A stretch of DNA of 64,000 nucleotides from Hydractinia symbiolongicarpus (GCF_029227915.1 NC_079880.1:11497501-11561500), one strand, 5' to 3'. Counted from the stretch's first letter, positions 23,020 to 33,499 are shown. The notes: generated by a model from the sequence alone, not told the origin. Numbers and translations are program-made.

Positions 23020-23925
23020 CATTCATTTAGGAGACTTGTGCGTGGCTCATTTCACCAAGGCGATGCGAAATTCTCCGATACTGCCGGCATGCAGTGCATG
23101 TACAATGCATTATTGTCTATGCTATTCTACATTAAAAAATGCAGGGTACTGGACTCATTAGGATCTTGATTATATTTTAAGATGGAAACCACCTTTATAT
23201 GTAAATCTGAATCACGGGTCTGATTTCCTTGATGTGGATGAACTTTCAACAAATATTAGGCTTCAAGGTGAACGCGTTGAAATAAGTAGACTTCACAGTG
23301 GTATTATAAGCACCGACAACCAGGAATCGTTTTTTATTTATATCATTTGAACCAACATAATTTAGGGACTCGTCTTTGTAGTTGGTGGTTATGATTTCTC
23401 AATAGTATGGGGCAACAATCAATTCTTCCTTTTTGATTCACACAGTAGAGATGAAAATGCTCTACCATCACCCTCGGGTGCCTCAGTTTTGCTGCATTTT
23501 GGTAATTTATCCGATGTTGAAGTTTACATTCGGAAAGTACATGCTAAGGCAACGGTACGCTGCAGATTCGAGTACTTTCAAATACAGTACGTTGACACTT
23601 CTGCAACAGACCTTTCCAGGTCACAAATTAGTCTGTTGTTAAATAGAAAGAAAACAAAAGACAAAATGGATGTCATTCAATTTAAGCCTTGATGGCAAAA
23701 AAAAGAACGAACTTAGACGCATCTCTAGAGTCACTCGGAGAATTTAATTAAATGAGAAACGTTGCAAAGAATACAGCGAAAAGAAAGATAAAATAAACAA
23801 AAGAAGACGGTTGCTCTATGCAAGAAGAAAGAGAGAAAGAGAGCTACATGCAGTTAATAAAGAACCTGCGGTGAAAAGAAAACAACAAAACCGTGCCCGG
23901 GATAATGAAACTGACCAAGAGAAGA
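23020..23925 (+). pseudogene. C76-like (UL36-fold) cysteine peptidase relic
   Basis: Frames contain RGSFHQGDAKFSDTAGMQCM with the candidate nucleophile Cys (about 23047-23106), then an Asp-rich stretch (DFLDVDELSTNIRLQGERVE), and further on FFLFDSHSRDEN (about 23425-23460) with the Asp-x-His pair. This Cys...DSH pattern is that of the peptidase C76/UL36-like fold, which also occurs in multicopy mobile-element proteins of cnidarians. A one-base shift follows the Cys block and TGA/TAG stops lie near 23346-23366. A basic tail (23700-23925) follows, cut off by the Tigger TIR. Confidence 0.5.
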
Positions 23926-23931
23926 TAAATA

Positions 23932-24110
23932 CAGTAGACTCCCGGTTATTCAAACTGCATTTATTCGAAATTCTCGGTTATTAACTCGTTTTAGAGTAAA
24001 TCTCTGTCAGTTATTCAAACTTCAGTTAGTCGAAAATTCGTGTATTTGAAGTGGTTTTCTAACCCCCCCCTGGCTCAATATTCTCTCAGTTATTCAAAAT
24101 TCTTGACAAT
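23932..24110 (+). mobile_element. 5' terminal repeat of a pogo/Tigger transposon
   Basis: CAGTAGACTCCCGGTTATTC starts directly after a TA dinucleotide (23930-23931), the expected target for pogo/Tigger elements. The subterminal region repeats GTTATTCAAA-like words at about 23944, 24010 and 24089. The matching right-hand TIR was not found downstream of the transposase, so the element is probably truncated or its end has diverged. Confidence 0.7.
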
Positions 24111-24139
24111 AGCTGGAATAAAAGTGAGAATTTTCAACT

Positions 24140-24614
24140 TCAAACACTTTTTATAAAAGAAAAATAGTCTTTATTCCTAAAACTAAAACTATGTACAACT
24201 ATATAATTTTGTTTTAAAAGTTGAATGCTTTCACCATTTCCGGAAAATTCAAGCAAACAAGGGCTTCCAATTCCTTTGTCATCACCCATATTTATCGCCT
24301 TACCTGTGACTTTAACAAAACAACTATTCAATGGATCTGATCTTAGGAAGTAAAATATAGTCTGCATATTTTCCACTTTTTCCCTTTGGCAAGTGACCCA
24401 CTACGTTATTCTCCTTGTCATCAAGGACAGCCACAGCATATATTTCGGCTTCATTCATAGGCTCCATTCGTGTTTTAAGAACTTGTGCAATAACAGGTTG
24501 CCACTTGTTTCGGTACAGATGAAACCCCATAACTGTTGAAGTTGTTTTAAAGTTCTTTAGAATAATTATCCCCATCGGATTTTCATTGTTTACTATCAAT
24601 GACATAAGATCCAT
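24140..24614 (-). pseudogene. HIRAN-domain protein, antisense inside the Tigger element
   Basis: Two overlapping minus-strand frames read as one domain. The first (24614-24324) has TVMGFHLYRNKWQPVIAQVL, MEPMNEAEIYAVAVLDD and VVGHLPKGKSGKYADYILL. The second (24376-24140) has RSDPLNSCFVKVTGKAINMG and PCLLEFSGN. The motif order (GFHxY...W.P, N..D/E.YAVAV, VGHLP) is that of HIRAN domains, which bind 3' ends of single-stranded DNA in HLTF. A frameshift near 24370 separates the halves. It sits between the Tigger 5' TIR and the transposase, in opposite orientation, so it looks like cargo. Confidence 0.65.
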
Positions 24615-25328
24615 AATTTTTTTTCTCCTCGACTGCTGTAGGAAATTTCATTGAATACTTTTGATGCAACGCAATGACATCTTTTTTTTTGAAAACATTC
24701 AAAAGCCTTCTTTATACCGCAATGACATCTGTATCATCAAACATTGTAAGGAGTTTTAAAATAGTTCGACCTTGCAGCAAGGAAAAGTATCTCGCTCTGA
24801 AAGAACTTGAAGAAAAAGGAATAACAAAAACTAGTATAGCTGAAAAGTATGGTGTTCCGCCAAGTACCTTAACATACCGGGTCAAAAACATAGAAGACAC
24901 AATCAGTAGTTAAGAGTCAGGCAAATATGGAGCTAAGAGAATAAAACTAAGCTCTGGTAAACACGATCAGATTAATAAAGCTATGTATAAATGTTTTATG
25001 AATGCACGTGAAAAACATTTACCACTTAGTGGCCGTATTCTTCGAGAGAAAGCATTGGAATTTGCTGAACAATTCAATGTAACATATTTCAAAGCCTCTG
25101 AAGGATGGCTTGATCGCTGGAAATATAGAAATAACATTGTACATCGTGCCATATCAAGAGAAGAAAAAATGTCCTGCACACCCAGAAGTAGAAAACCTCA
25201 AAGCTATAGAGTTGATACTCAACCTATGGACCAAGGTGTGATTAGGGCATTGAAAGCATTTTATCGCTCTAATGTTGTTAAGCGTCAGCTCAAAGACATC
25301 GATGCCGGTAAGGAATTCCTGTTATCAG

Positions 25329-25450
25329 AGAAAATAATTTACAGTGGCAAGCCACCGCAATGATGAACTCAACCTGTTAGGTCTTTGGAAATAAGCTAGA
25401 GGTTGTACTCCTCTGGAGAAAATGCCTCTAAAAGCACACTTCTGCCTTGA
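25329..25450 (+). repeat. SIR repeat, M1 domain, interrupting the Tigger ORF (copy C5)
   Basis: Nearly identical to M1 of the type copy: GTGGCAAGCCACC at 25343, then CAATGATGAACTC and CTAGAGG/CCTCTGG with one G-T pair. It shares the 5' flank GAGAAAATAATTTAC with C2, C11 and C12. Transposase coding stops before it and resumes after it. A possible GT...AG intron is 25343-25434, but I cannot fix the exact boundaries. Confidence 0.75.
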
Positions 25451-25589
25451 AGCAATGAGAGTTTTGGTCAAATCTTGGAAGCTGTATCCATAAATACCGT
25501 TATTAATTGCTTTGAGAAAGCAGGTATCTCGAAAGAAACACAAACTGCAAGAATTAATGATGAGGATGACCCATTTAAATCAGGGGAAA

Positions 25590-25915
25590 GTTTAAACATT
25601 GCAGCAAGGCGCAATGAAATACTCAACATGTAAGTTTTTAGGATTAAATCATAGAGGTTTTGTTCCTCCAAAGTTACTGCCAATAAGACAGTTAACTTCC
25701 TTTTCGCAGGATACACAATATCAGTGAAAAAAAACACAAAAAAAACACACACACATAACACAGATTGCACAATCCCAACCTTAAAACCAAGCGGTTTCGC
25801 CTCAAAGCCTCAACCAAGGGGTGTCAGGATTTCAGGCGGGGCACCTCTAATCCGAGGTCCACTAAGTGGTCATCAGGAGGCCCTGGAATCCTCTTCTGTC
25901 ATCAAATGTTCTTTT
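25590..25915 (+). repeat. SIR repeat, M1 plus M2, interrupting the Tigger ORF (copy C6)
   Basis: M1 (25596-25711) is of the same subtype as C4 and ends with CTTCCTTTTCGCAGG. M2 (25826-25892) has outer stem AGGATTTCAGG/CCTGGAATCCT and inner hairpins ACCTC/GAGGT and CCAC/GTGG, all with pairs different from the type copy. A GTAAGT donor-like word occurs at 25630. Transposase coding resumes around 25920-25945. Confidence 0.75.
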
Positions 25916-26154
25916 AATCCGTGCAATCTATTGACACCAGAAAACATCAACGAGCTGAAAAAGCGTGGTTTAGTAGACGATAAATTTGATTCTGATGAAT
26001 TCATCGACATAGATTTTGAGATTTCTACAAACAGTAAAACTATTTTGACCGATAAAGAAATAGTTGAATCCATTGTTAATAATACTGACGGTAAGAACGT
26101 ACAGGAGGAAGACGAAAATGATGAAGAAATGATGAAGAAACGATGAAGAAACGA

Positions 26155-26402
26155 TAAACGATGTTTTGAATTTTTTCTGCCTCGTTAGACTTTGATAAAA
26201 GAATTTTATAGCACTTTTTCTCGCAGTCTTTTATAACCCACTCACAATCTTTCAATTTCTGGCATCTTTCAATAAAAGATAATACATCAGGGTCTGAACT
26301 TCCGCCATTTGCTGTCAATTTGATGTCCAAATCAGAGCAAGCAATTTCCAGCATATTAAATATTTTAAGGAAGGTTCCTAAAGAGATGTGTAGTGCAGGC
26401 AA
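26155..26402 (-). pseudogene. fragment of an unnamed multicopy protein (LHISLG motif)
   Basis: A minus-strand frame starts MPALHISLGTFLKIFNMLE and continues with CQKLKDCEWVIKDCEKKC. I associate the ALHISLG...FLK.FN..E pattern with unnamed multicopy invertebrate proteins but cannot name the family. The right limit is the start of the frame; the last part overlaps the end of the Tigger transposase on the other strand. Confidence 0.35.
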
Positions 26403-26658
26403 TGCAACCTAAATATATAGTTATTAAAAATTATGTAGAAAATAACCTGGTCAATTGCAATGTTGAATAACTATTATTGTCCATTCCCCGAGGTAATACA
26501 TCGCAAATATCTTCAGCACTGATTGGCACATTACAAATTGGGCCTCTTACTTTCGGAGACTGGCCTTAATAATAATCTTTCTTCAACTCGAAGCTATTTG
26601 ATACTGCTTGACAGGGAATACGTCCTTTTAATAATTTGGATGATTATTTTGATTTTGA

Positions 26659-26775
26659 GATAACAAGACAGCAAGCTGTGATGATGGAACTGGTCTAACG
26701 ACCCTTGAAGTTAAAATTAGAGGTTACACCCTCTAAAGATCAAAACGCAATGCAAGATCTCCCTTTTTGCAAGGA
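26659..26775 (+). repeat. SIR repeat, M1 domain (copy C7)
   Basis: After GATTTTGAG, ATAACAAGACAGCAAGCTGT has hairpin 1 CAGC-AA-GCTG. Hairpin 2 is GGTC-TAAC-GACC and hairpin 3 TTAGAGG...CCTCTAA. It ends CTCCCTTTTTGCAAGG. It lacks a recognisable M2 or M3. The downstream stretch to 27580 is AT-rich with only a weak GAACCTGG echo near 26987. Confidence 0.8.
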
Positions 26776-27587
26776 TAATCTGTAGATTCAAGGTAATTGA
26801 ACCAAACAACCCTCTCTACACAATACAATACGTACAACTAACGGTCGGTACACAAAAATTGACAACATGAAAACAGAAGACAGACATAACGACAACAATA
26901 CAACAAAGAATTTACTATGAAAATAAATAAATAAATATAAAACTATAAATATGAGTAGACAACCACCCGAGCGCTAGGACTTGTGAACCTGGCAGTAGCT
27001 TTCCACATGTGTTACGGGATCCCAACACTGGGTTAGGTGGCTCACTAATTTCCAATTTTTACTAAGTTTTAGCACCTTTTTGTTTTTGATTAATACAGTG
27101 TATTAATGTATATAGAGCGAGGTTTGTAGCAGTATATATATAGTAGACATATAAAATATTACACCGCTGGTTTTTTTTTTTCAAGTTGATGGATAATTAT
27201 AAGCGTATGTATGTGGCTTCAACAATTAATGCCTATGAAATTTAAAAGACACTGAAGGACAAAATTTATCCACTGGTGAATTTCGCATTCAAGAATATTT
27301 TGAGAAAAATTAAGAGATGTCTTACTGTGCGACAACCTCTTCGTAATCCGTGGCGTGTATAAATCACATGAAATCCATAACAAGTTGTTTTATGCATGGT
27401 GCAAGGGAGTTGGCAAAAAGATTTACAAATATTAACAGTTTTTTATTTTATCTATCGAAAGCCTTGGACGGCAGTAATAAAGGAGGAAAAGTTTTTGTAG
27501 GCCGGATAAGAGATTGCACTGTTAACCTGGTTGCATCAAGATTACCAACTTAAGTTGATCTTGAATCGCCGAAAAAAAAATGAAAAT
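26776..27587. other. no gene recognised
   Basis: Contains a small 67-residue frame at 27350-27553 (MACINHMKSITSCFMHGARE...) that I do not recognise and that may be chance. Otherwise AT-rich. Confidence 0.35.
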
Positions 27588-28145
27588 TACAAAGTGCACG
27601 CACAATGATAAACTCGACCAGTTAAGTCTTAAAATTTAAATTCTAGAGGTTTTCTCCTCTAAAGAATATGCTCATATAAAAGAACACAATTCTTCCTTTT
27701 TCCAAGGAGGTAATAGGCACAAAAATTAAACAGAGGGAGAGAGAGTAGGACAGGACTTCTGTATAGGGTACAAGGGTTTCGACTCAAATTCCTGAACCAA
27801 GGTACCCAAAATGTCTAGTTAAGTCACCTCAAAAGAGGTCTGCGAACAGTCTTCAGCAGGAACTAGACATTTCTTTCATCCATAACTTTTCATCTGACCT
27901 ACTCTGTACAACCTTGTGTGACTGGGGTAAGAAGTGGAGTCGTCACTCTCCAAAGATAGGACCTGGTACAGTCAAACCCCCTTGCTGGCGTAATTTGTTT
28001 TTGTTTTTCGCTTTCACTTTGACTGGTGTAAGTGGAGTCGTCATTCTCCAAAGACCAGACTACAAAAAAAAAAAAAAAATAAAAAATAAAAAAAAAAATA
28101 AAAATAAAAATAAAAAATAAGAATAGTTAAACCCCCTTGCTGACA
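27588..28145 (+). repeat. SIR repeat, full copy M1-M2-M3-M3 (copy C8)
   Basis: M1 has a third version of hairpin 1, GTGC-AC-GCAC (27594-27603), and CTAGAGG/CCTCTA. M2 (27811-27870) has ATGTCTAGTT/AACTAGACAT enclosing ACCTC-AAAA-GAGGT and CTG-CGAA-CAG. Two M3 modules follow (27920-27990 and 28021-28145), each GACTGG(G)GTAA...GTGGAGTCGTC...AAACCCCCTTGCTG. The second contains an A-rich insertion (28064-28118). A fragment of a ubiquitin protease starts on the opposite strand directly beyond the end. Confidence 0.85.
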
Positions 28146-28149
28146 TAAG

Positions 28150-28485
28150 CTGGAAGTTGTGGTGCTGACTGCAATTTACCTAACCTCTTCAAGGAAAAGG
28201 ATGTAAGGTTGTACACCATTAAGCAAGCTTTGTTAGCAAGGGACCACTGCTCTGCCGTTGCAATGAAACCACTTACCATGCACTTGGTTATAAGCAACAG
28301 TAGTGTAATAGCCATTGTTCAAATTTCCGGAGTGGTTAATTACAGCATTGAAGTTGTAGTGCTTGCAACAAGAGACTTCACTGTCTACAGTGATAGGAAT
28401 AGAAACGGTGCCCGGGTAAGATGTGACAGAAGAACAAACCTTAGACACAAGACCTTTGTTATAGGCAAAGCGCTTTTGTAGTTAG
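28150..28485 (-). pseudogene. USP-type ubiquitin protease, C-terminal fragment 1
   Basis: The minus strand reads LQKRFAYNKGLVSKVCSSV, SYPGTVSIPITVDSEVS and the histidine-box region INHSGNLNNGYYTTVAY, then WFHCNGRAVV. In USP (C19) peptidases the box is normally GHY; here the catalytic His position is Tyr. The Cys-box half is absent and a stop follows RAVVPC. It is a non-functional fragment, one of three in the window. Confidence 0.65.
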
Positions 28486-28675
28486 TCTATCTCTCCGTTA
28501 CAGTGTTTTGAACAGTTATAGAAATCTCATTTCCTGCTAATTATTGACACATTTTTTTATTGATATTATAGTAATATGCCTCCAAAAGCTAAAAAAATGC
28601 ACATTTATTAGAGATTAACAGTAACAAAATAACCATTTCAAGATCTCATTTAACAATCACGGAGTTTTTAAATCA

Positions 28676-28740
28676 AGTAATAAGTGGAGTCGTTACTCTC
28701 CAAAGACAAGATCATGTGTGATCAAACCTCCCGGCTAATA
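28676..28740 (+). repeat. SIR repeat, M3 module only (copy C9)
   Basis: TAATAAGTGGAGTCGTTACT, CCAAAGACAAGATCATGTGTG, then ATCAAACCTCCCGGCTAAT. It is nearly the same as the first M3 of the type copy (14250-14310). An AT run follows. Confidence 0.75.
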
Positions 28741-29037
28741 TATATATATTTATATGTCAAGTTTCAAAGACCAGCTACGAAACAATTGGTAATATATAAT
28801 GTCCAGCATAATAGTGTCATTAGTATAAACAATAGTATAAAAGTATAAATAATAATAAGATAGCAAGCCTGAGCCGCAGCGTAAATATCTAGCATTAAGT
28901 GTGTATTGAACTAATAAAAAACTGTCACAGACAGACATAAAATAAAATAATGTTGCAAATATAAATAATATGATGGAGGAAATATAAATATATCATATGA
29001 TGGAGGAATAACTTTCCAGCCGGTAAAAATGGTTTGA

Positions 29038-29255
29038 TTTTGAAAAAACTCCATGAAACAGCTAGCCAGCAGCAGATTATGGATTAGGAAACACGGCCTT
29101 CCGTGAAATATTTGAGATACATATGGTGTGTGAATGGATCCAAAGAGTTTTACATAGTGCAGTAATATCAATATAGACAAATTCGTGTAGCAAAAGTATG
29201 TTTATCCTCTTGAGTTATAAATAATATAATTATTTTTACACTGTTTTTGTTATAT
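29038..29255 (+). repeat. 218-bp direct repeat, left copy
   Basis: Begins GAAAAAACTCCATGAAACAG and ends at TTTACACTGTTTTTGTTAT. It is almost identical to 29604-29818. The pair flanks the USP fragment at 29297-29552, so together they look like a small duplicated or inserted unit. Confidence 0.8.
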
Positions 29256-29296
29256 TTATTAATGTTTTTAATTGTTATTGTTATTAATGTTATATT

Positions 29297-29552
29297 TATT
29301 AATAACGCTCATCAAACTGCTCAGGTTGAAAAAGAGGTAGTGTCGTGCGGTTCCCATCTCATTTTACAACAAAAATTTCACTTAAGGGCTATTATCAACC
29401 ATTGCGGCAACTTAAATAATGGTCACTACACAACCATAGCCTTCGACCAAATGGTTCACAGGTGGATACATTGCAACGATAGAGCAGAAATTTTCTGTGA
29501 TGTTATTAACAGTCACCAGTCATATGTTTTCTTTATAGTAGAGCTGAGATAA
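29297..29552 (+). pseudogene. USP-type ubiquitin protease, C-terminal fragment 2
   Basis: Reads NAHQTAQVEKEVVSCGSHLI, then jumps to KFHLRAIINHCGNLNNGHYT, WIHCNDRAEIFCDV and YVFFIVELR. Compared with fragment 3 it lacks the segment between LILQ and KFHL (about 125 bp). The GHY histidine is present but the Cys-box half is absent. It is followed by the last part of a SIR M3 module in antisense (to 29604). Confidence 0.7.
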
Positions 29553-29567
29553 GAATATTTTAACCAG

Positions 29568-29604
29568 AATGAGTCAGCAAGGGGGCTTGACTACACTCAG
29601 TCTT
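29568..29604 (-). repeat. SIR repeat, M3 terminal fragment (copy C10)
   Basis: Antisense GTCAGCAAGGGGGCTTGACT and CACTCAGTCTTG, cut off by the right-hand direct repeat. The same junction with the USP fragment occurs at 34684. Confidence 0.7.
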
Positions 29605-29818
29605 GAAAAAACTCCATGAAACAGCTAGCCAGCAGCAGATTATGGATTAGGAAACACGGCCTTCCGTGAAATATTTGAGATACATATGGTGTGTGAATGG
29701 ATCCAAAGAGTTTTACATAGTGCAGTGATATCAATATAGACAAATTCGTGTAGCAAAAGTATGTTTATCCTCTTGAGTTATAAATAATTTAATTATTTTT
29801 ACACTGTTTTTGTTATAT
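29604..29818 (+). repeat. direct repeat, right copy
   Basis: Second copy of 29038-29255, differing at a few positions (CAGTGATATC against CAGTAATATC; ATTTAATT against ATATAATT). Confidence 0.8.
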
Positions 29819-29984
29819 AACTTACAGATCATATTTTTATTTCCTCCTTGTTTAATCATTCTATTAAAAAGTATGGAAGCTCCGGAAATAAAGTCTTCGA
29901 CTAGTAAGGAGATCTGCTAATTCGTAAAAATTCGGAAAAGATTGGTCCATAAAAGGTAGATGATGGTTTTGATATTGCTTTTCC

Positions 29985-32720
29985 GATATTGCATCAAAAC
30001 ATCCAGAAGAAGTAGATCAGCTATACCACCAGATATCAAATATCATCAATAAATACAAAAATAAAAGTCTGATCACCTTAATAGCTGGGGATTTTAATAG
30101 CAGAGTAGGAAAAGCGAAAGAGGAATGTACAGGTATCTATGGTAAAGGAAAAAGAAATGACAATGGACAACTCCTAATTGATTTTTGCAACATCAGCAAA
30201 TTATTTTTAGCCAATACAGCATTCAACCATCCTGCTAAACATATAACAACTTGGGCAAATCAAAGACAAAATGCAAACAAAGATAAAGTCATCACAATAT
30301 ATTCACAAATAGATTTCATCATTGTTCTTCAAAAACAAAAACATATCCTACAAGATGCCAGGTCATTTAGTGGAACCATGACAAGTAGTGACCACAGATT
30401 AGTACTGAGTAAAATTAAAGTTAAACCTTTTCAAGTCTTTAAAAAAACAAGGACGGTGAAAGATAACATCAAGAAAGTAGACATAGCACACCTTACCAAT
30501 AACGAAAACATGAGAAAAGCTTACCAACAAAATCTAGAAACAAGTTTACAATCAAATGTTTCAGAAAACATCAGTATTAAAGAAAAATGGGATGCAGTGA
30601 AACAATCAATTAAATCTGCTGCTGAACAAACACTTCCTAGACAGATCCCAAGAAATCGTAACCATGGTCATAACTATGATCCAGAAATTGAACAAATGTC
30701 AAAAACACAAAAGGAACTTCGTATTCAAATCAGTAACTGCAAAGATCTTGACAAGATGACAAGGTTAAAAAACGAAAGAAATAACATCATGAGACGTATC
30801 AAAGACAAGCTGCTAGAAAATAAAACAAAAGAAATCGAAAATAAATTAAGTGAAATCAACCAAATGAAGGATACAGCAAAAACGTTCAAAGCCCTACGGA
30901 TGCTGCACTCAAAACCATATGAAAATCCATATGTTCACGACGAAACTGGTAAACATATCGCATCACCACAACTAGTATATGAAACAATTAAATCTCACTT
31001 TCAAACACAATTCTACAAACCAAATGAAACCAACTTACAACAATTCATCGATAATCCTAAACCATTGAACCAACCAATTACTACTGAGGAAATCAGAAAA
31101 TGTGCAAATCTACTTAACAACAACAGAGCATCAGGTTTCGATAACATCTCAGCTGAACTTATTAAATATGCTCCCACGATTTGTCACAATGAAATAGCTG
31201 ATATAGTGAATGACTGTTTCAACAAAAATGAAGACATCGATGTTGGAAAAGGTATCCTCATCCCACTGTGTAAGCCTAAAAAACCTAAAGGCCCTGTTAA
31301 AAATCTACGTCCTGTAACTCTACTTCCAATCATTCGAAAGATTATTTCCAACGTAGCTCTTCAACGCATCAAACCAAAAATTGACGACTACCTTTCATTA
31401 AGCCAAAGTGCTTTCCGACAAAATCGAAGCACGTCAGACGCTGTATGGACTCATCGCTGGTTAGTTGCAAGAATTGAAAAATACCAGGAGAAGATTTATA
31501 TTACAGGTATCGACATGAGTTCCGCATTTGACACCATCAAAAGAGACGAGTTGTTAAACATCCTTGGTAATGTAATAAACGAAGATGAATTGAGATTAAT
31601 TCGATTTTTACTTGCTAACACAAGTCTTGAAATCAGAATGTAAGATGTAGATACGACACCTTTTCCCAGTAACATCGGAAGTCCTCAAGGTGACGGAATA
31701 AGTGGTTGTTTGTTTAACATATATTTCGAAAGCTCCTTACGTAAAGTTAGAAAAATTCTGGAAAAAGACCATATCCTTGACGAACATTCATACTCAAAGA
31801 GAAACGAATCATTACTCCCAGTGACTGAAGTGATATACGCTGATGATTACGACCACATCACAGATGACATCAACAAAAAGAAGAAATTCAATAACATCAT
31901 AAAAGAAATTTTAGCTAAGGATAATTTGTTGGTAAACGAGACAAAAACAGAACACACATTACTAGAAAGAAAGAAAAAAGTAAACAACGAAACAAATGAA
32001 CCGTGGAGACATGTCAAGAAATTGGGGTCAAAGCTAGGTATCCATGAAGATATAGCTAACAGAAAAGCATTGTTAACAGCTGCCCTACAGAAAATAAGTG
32101 ATGTGTGGATTAAGAAAGATAAAATCAGTACTCAGCTAAAAATCAGAATCTATCAAACTGTAGTCAAATCCATATTATTATACAACTGTGGTACATGGGG
32201 TTTGAACAAAAATGAAGAAAAGAACATGAATTCCTTCCATCGTCGACAACTTCGTCAAGTATTAAACATCAAATACCCAGTAACAATAAGGAACAAGAAG
32301 TTGTACGAAATATCAAAAACAAGACCTATTACATTGGATATAATCCAAGCTCGATGGAGGTTATTTGGGCATGTTCTCAGATTACAGAAAGACACACCCG
32401 CTCAACTGGCTATGAATCACTATTTTGAACAATCGCAAGTATCAAAATTCAAAGGTCGTCAACGAATTACGTTACCAATCAGTTTAAACAATGATATAAG
32501 AAGAGCAGTGGAATCTGATAACAGTTTTGCAATAAAATTTGGCGTCTCGCAATTGATTTCGAAACATGACCTAAAGGTCTTAAGGGTAATCGCTGAAGAT
32601 CGAAATACATGGAAGTCCCTTTCAAGGCACATATATATTGCAGCTGAAGCAACTACTTATACTGAAGAAAATCTTACAGTAGATGATAGAAGCGAAGACA
32701 GCTGATACATACATACATTT
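29985..32720 (+). pseudogene. RTE-like LINE ORF (endonuclease and reverse transcriptase), one stop codon
   Basis: One frame runs from about 29970 to 32705 with a single in-frame TAA at 31641-31643. It starts inside an apurinic-type endonuclease (LIAGDFNSRVGK; SSDHRLVLSK). The reverse transcriptase follows (LRPVTLLPIIRKIISN, ITGIDMSSAFDTIKRDE, SNIGSPQGDGISG, VIYADDYDHIT with the YADD box at about 31840). A C-terminal part has WIKKDKISTQLKIRIYQT, YNCGTWGL and HRRQLRQVLNI. A few bases past the stop are CATACATACAT repeats, as is usual for RTE 3' ends; the clade is an inference. The 5' part is truncated and spliced onto unrelated DNA. Confidence 0.85.
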
Positions 32721-32989
32721 TCCGATCTGGCATGCGTACTATATGGAATGGAAATTTATCTCTTTTGTCAAAAGTTTATATATGAAAATGTTGTCTTTTA
32801 TTTCAATATCTAAATCTAGAAATGTAGCTTTGGTTCCCTGGTGTTAGACTTCAGGTGTAAGGAAATCTTCTCCATTATTTATTGTACACAGATCATCAAT
32901 AAATCGTCCTGTGTTGTTGTACTTATATGCTCTGGGAGAAACCTCAGAGATTAATTTTTGAACTAATTGTTTTTCACAGAAGTACAAGA

Positions 32990-33196
32990 CAAGGGTGCCA
33001 ATATGCCGCATACGCCGTAAAAAATGCAGGCGTTTTCGGGCGAGTTCGGCGTTGTAAAATAATATATTCTAAAAAAATATTCGCCCGATAAAAACAGCAT
33101 AGACCCCAACAATGCCCGAAAAAGACCCCAAAAAACAGACACTAAAAAAAAAAAACTACCAGAGACATAAAATTGTAGTAGGCCGTATTGCCCTTT
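32990..33196. mobile_element. short MITE related to the one at 21608
   Basis: Left end CAAGGGTGCCAATATGCCGC followed by ATACGCC; right end GGCCGTATTGCCCTTT. The left end matches the 21608 element (AGGGTGCCGACTTGCCGG, then AAACGCC) at about 20 of 25 positions. The interior contains GGGCGAGTTCGGCG. No clear target duplication. Confidence 0.55.
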
Positions 33197-33499
33197 CAAA
33201 TGAAATTATTTTTCGACAAGTTGCTAACGTAAAGCCCATTTTCAAACCAGAGATTTTGTTAACTTAACTTGACATGTGTTCGATCTTAACGATCTATCTT
33301 TTCATGTTTCATCAAGAGATTTAAACATGTACCCAGTCGCCTCTATAAATATCACATATGCGAATGTAAAAAGAAATGCAGTTGACACACTAATGACCTT
33401 TGTTTAACAATATATATATTAAATATGTGTTGGTGCTCTCCTACATTAAACTGTAACTCACTTCTCCGCTACAGTAAAGGAATACTGACTTTACACCAG

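Larger units (their letters stand above)
24674..26146 (+). pseudogene. pogo/Tigger transposase with DDE core deleted
   Basis: The N-terminal helix-turn-helix reads EKGITKTSIAEKYGVPPSTL (about 24810-24870). An in-frame TAA at 24911 interrupts it. The CENP-B-type second HTH follows (SGRILREKALEFAEQF, EGWLDRWKYRNN). At about 25172 the protein jumps from SREEKMSCTP to a segment that normally lies after the catalytic core, then to QPMDQGVIRALKAFYRSN. The DDE residues are therefore missing. The C-terminal part is split by two SIR repeats: KDIDAGKEFLLSEKI (to about 25330), EAMRVLVKSW and GISKETQTARINDEDDPFKS (25450-25585), then NINELKKRGLVDDKFDSDEF and ILTDKEIVESIVNN (25945-26100). Confidence 0.75.
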
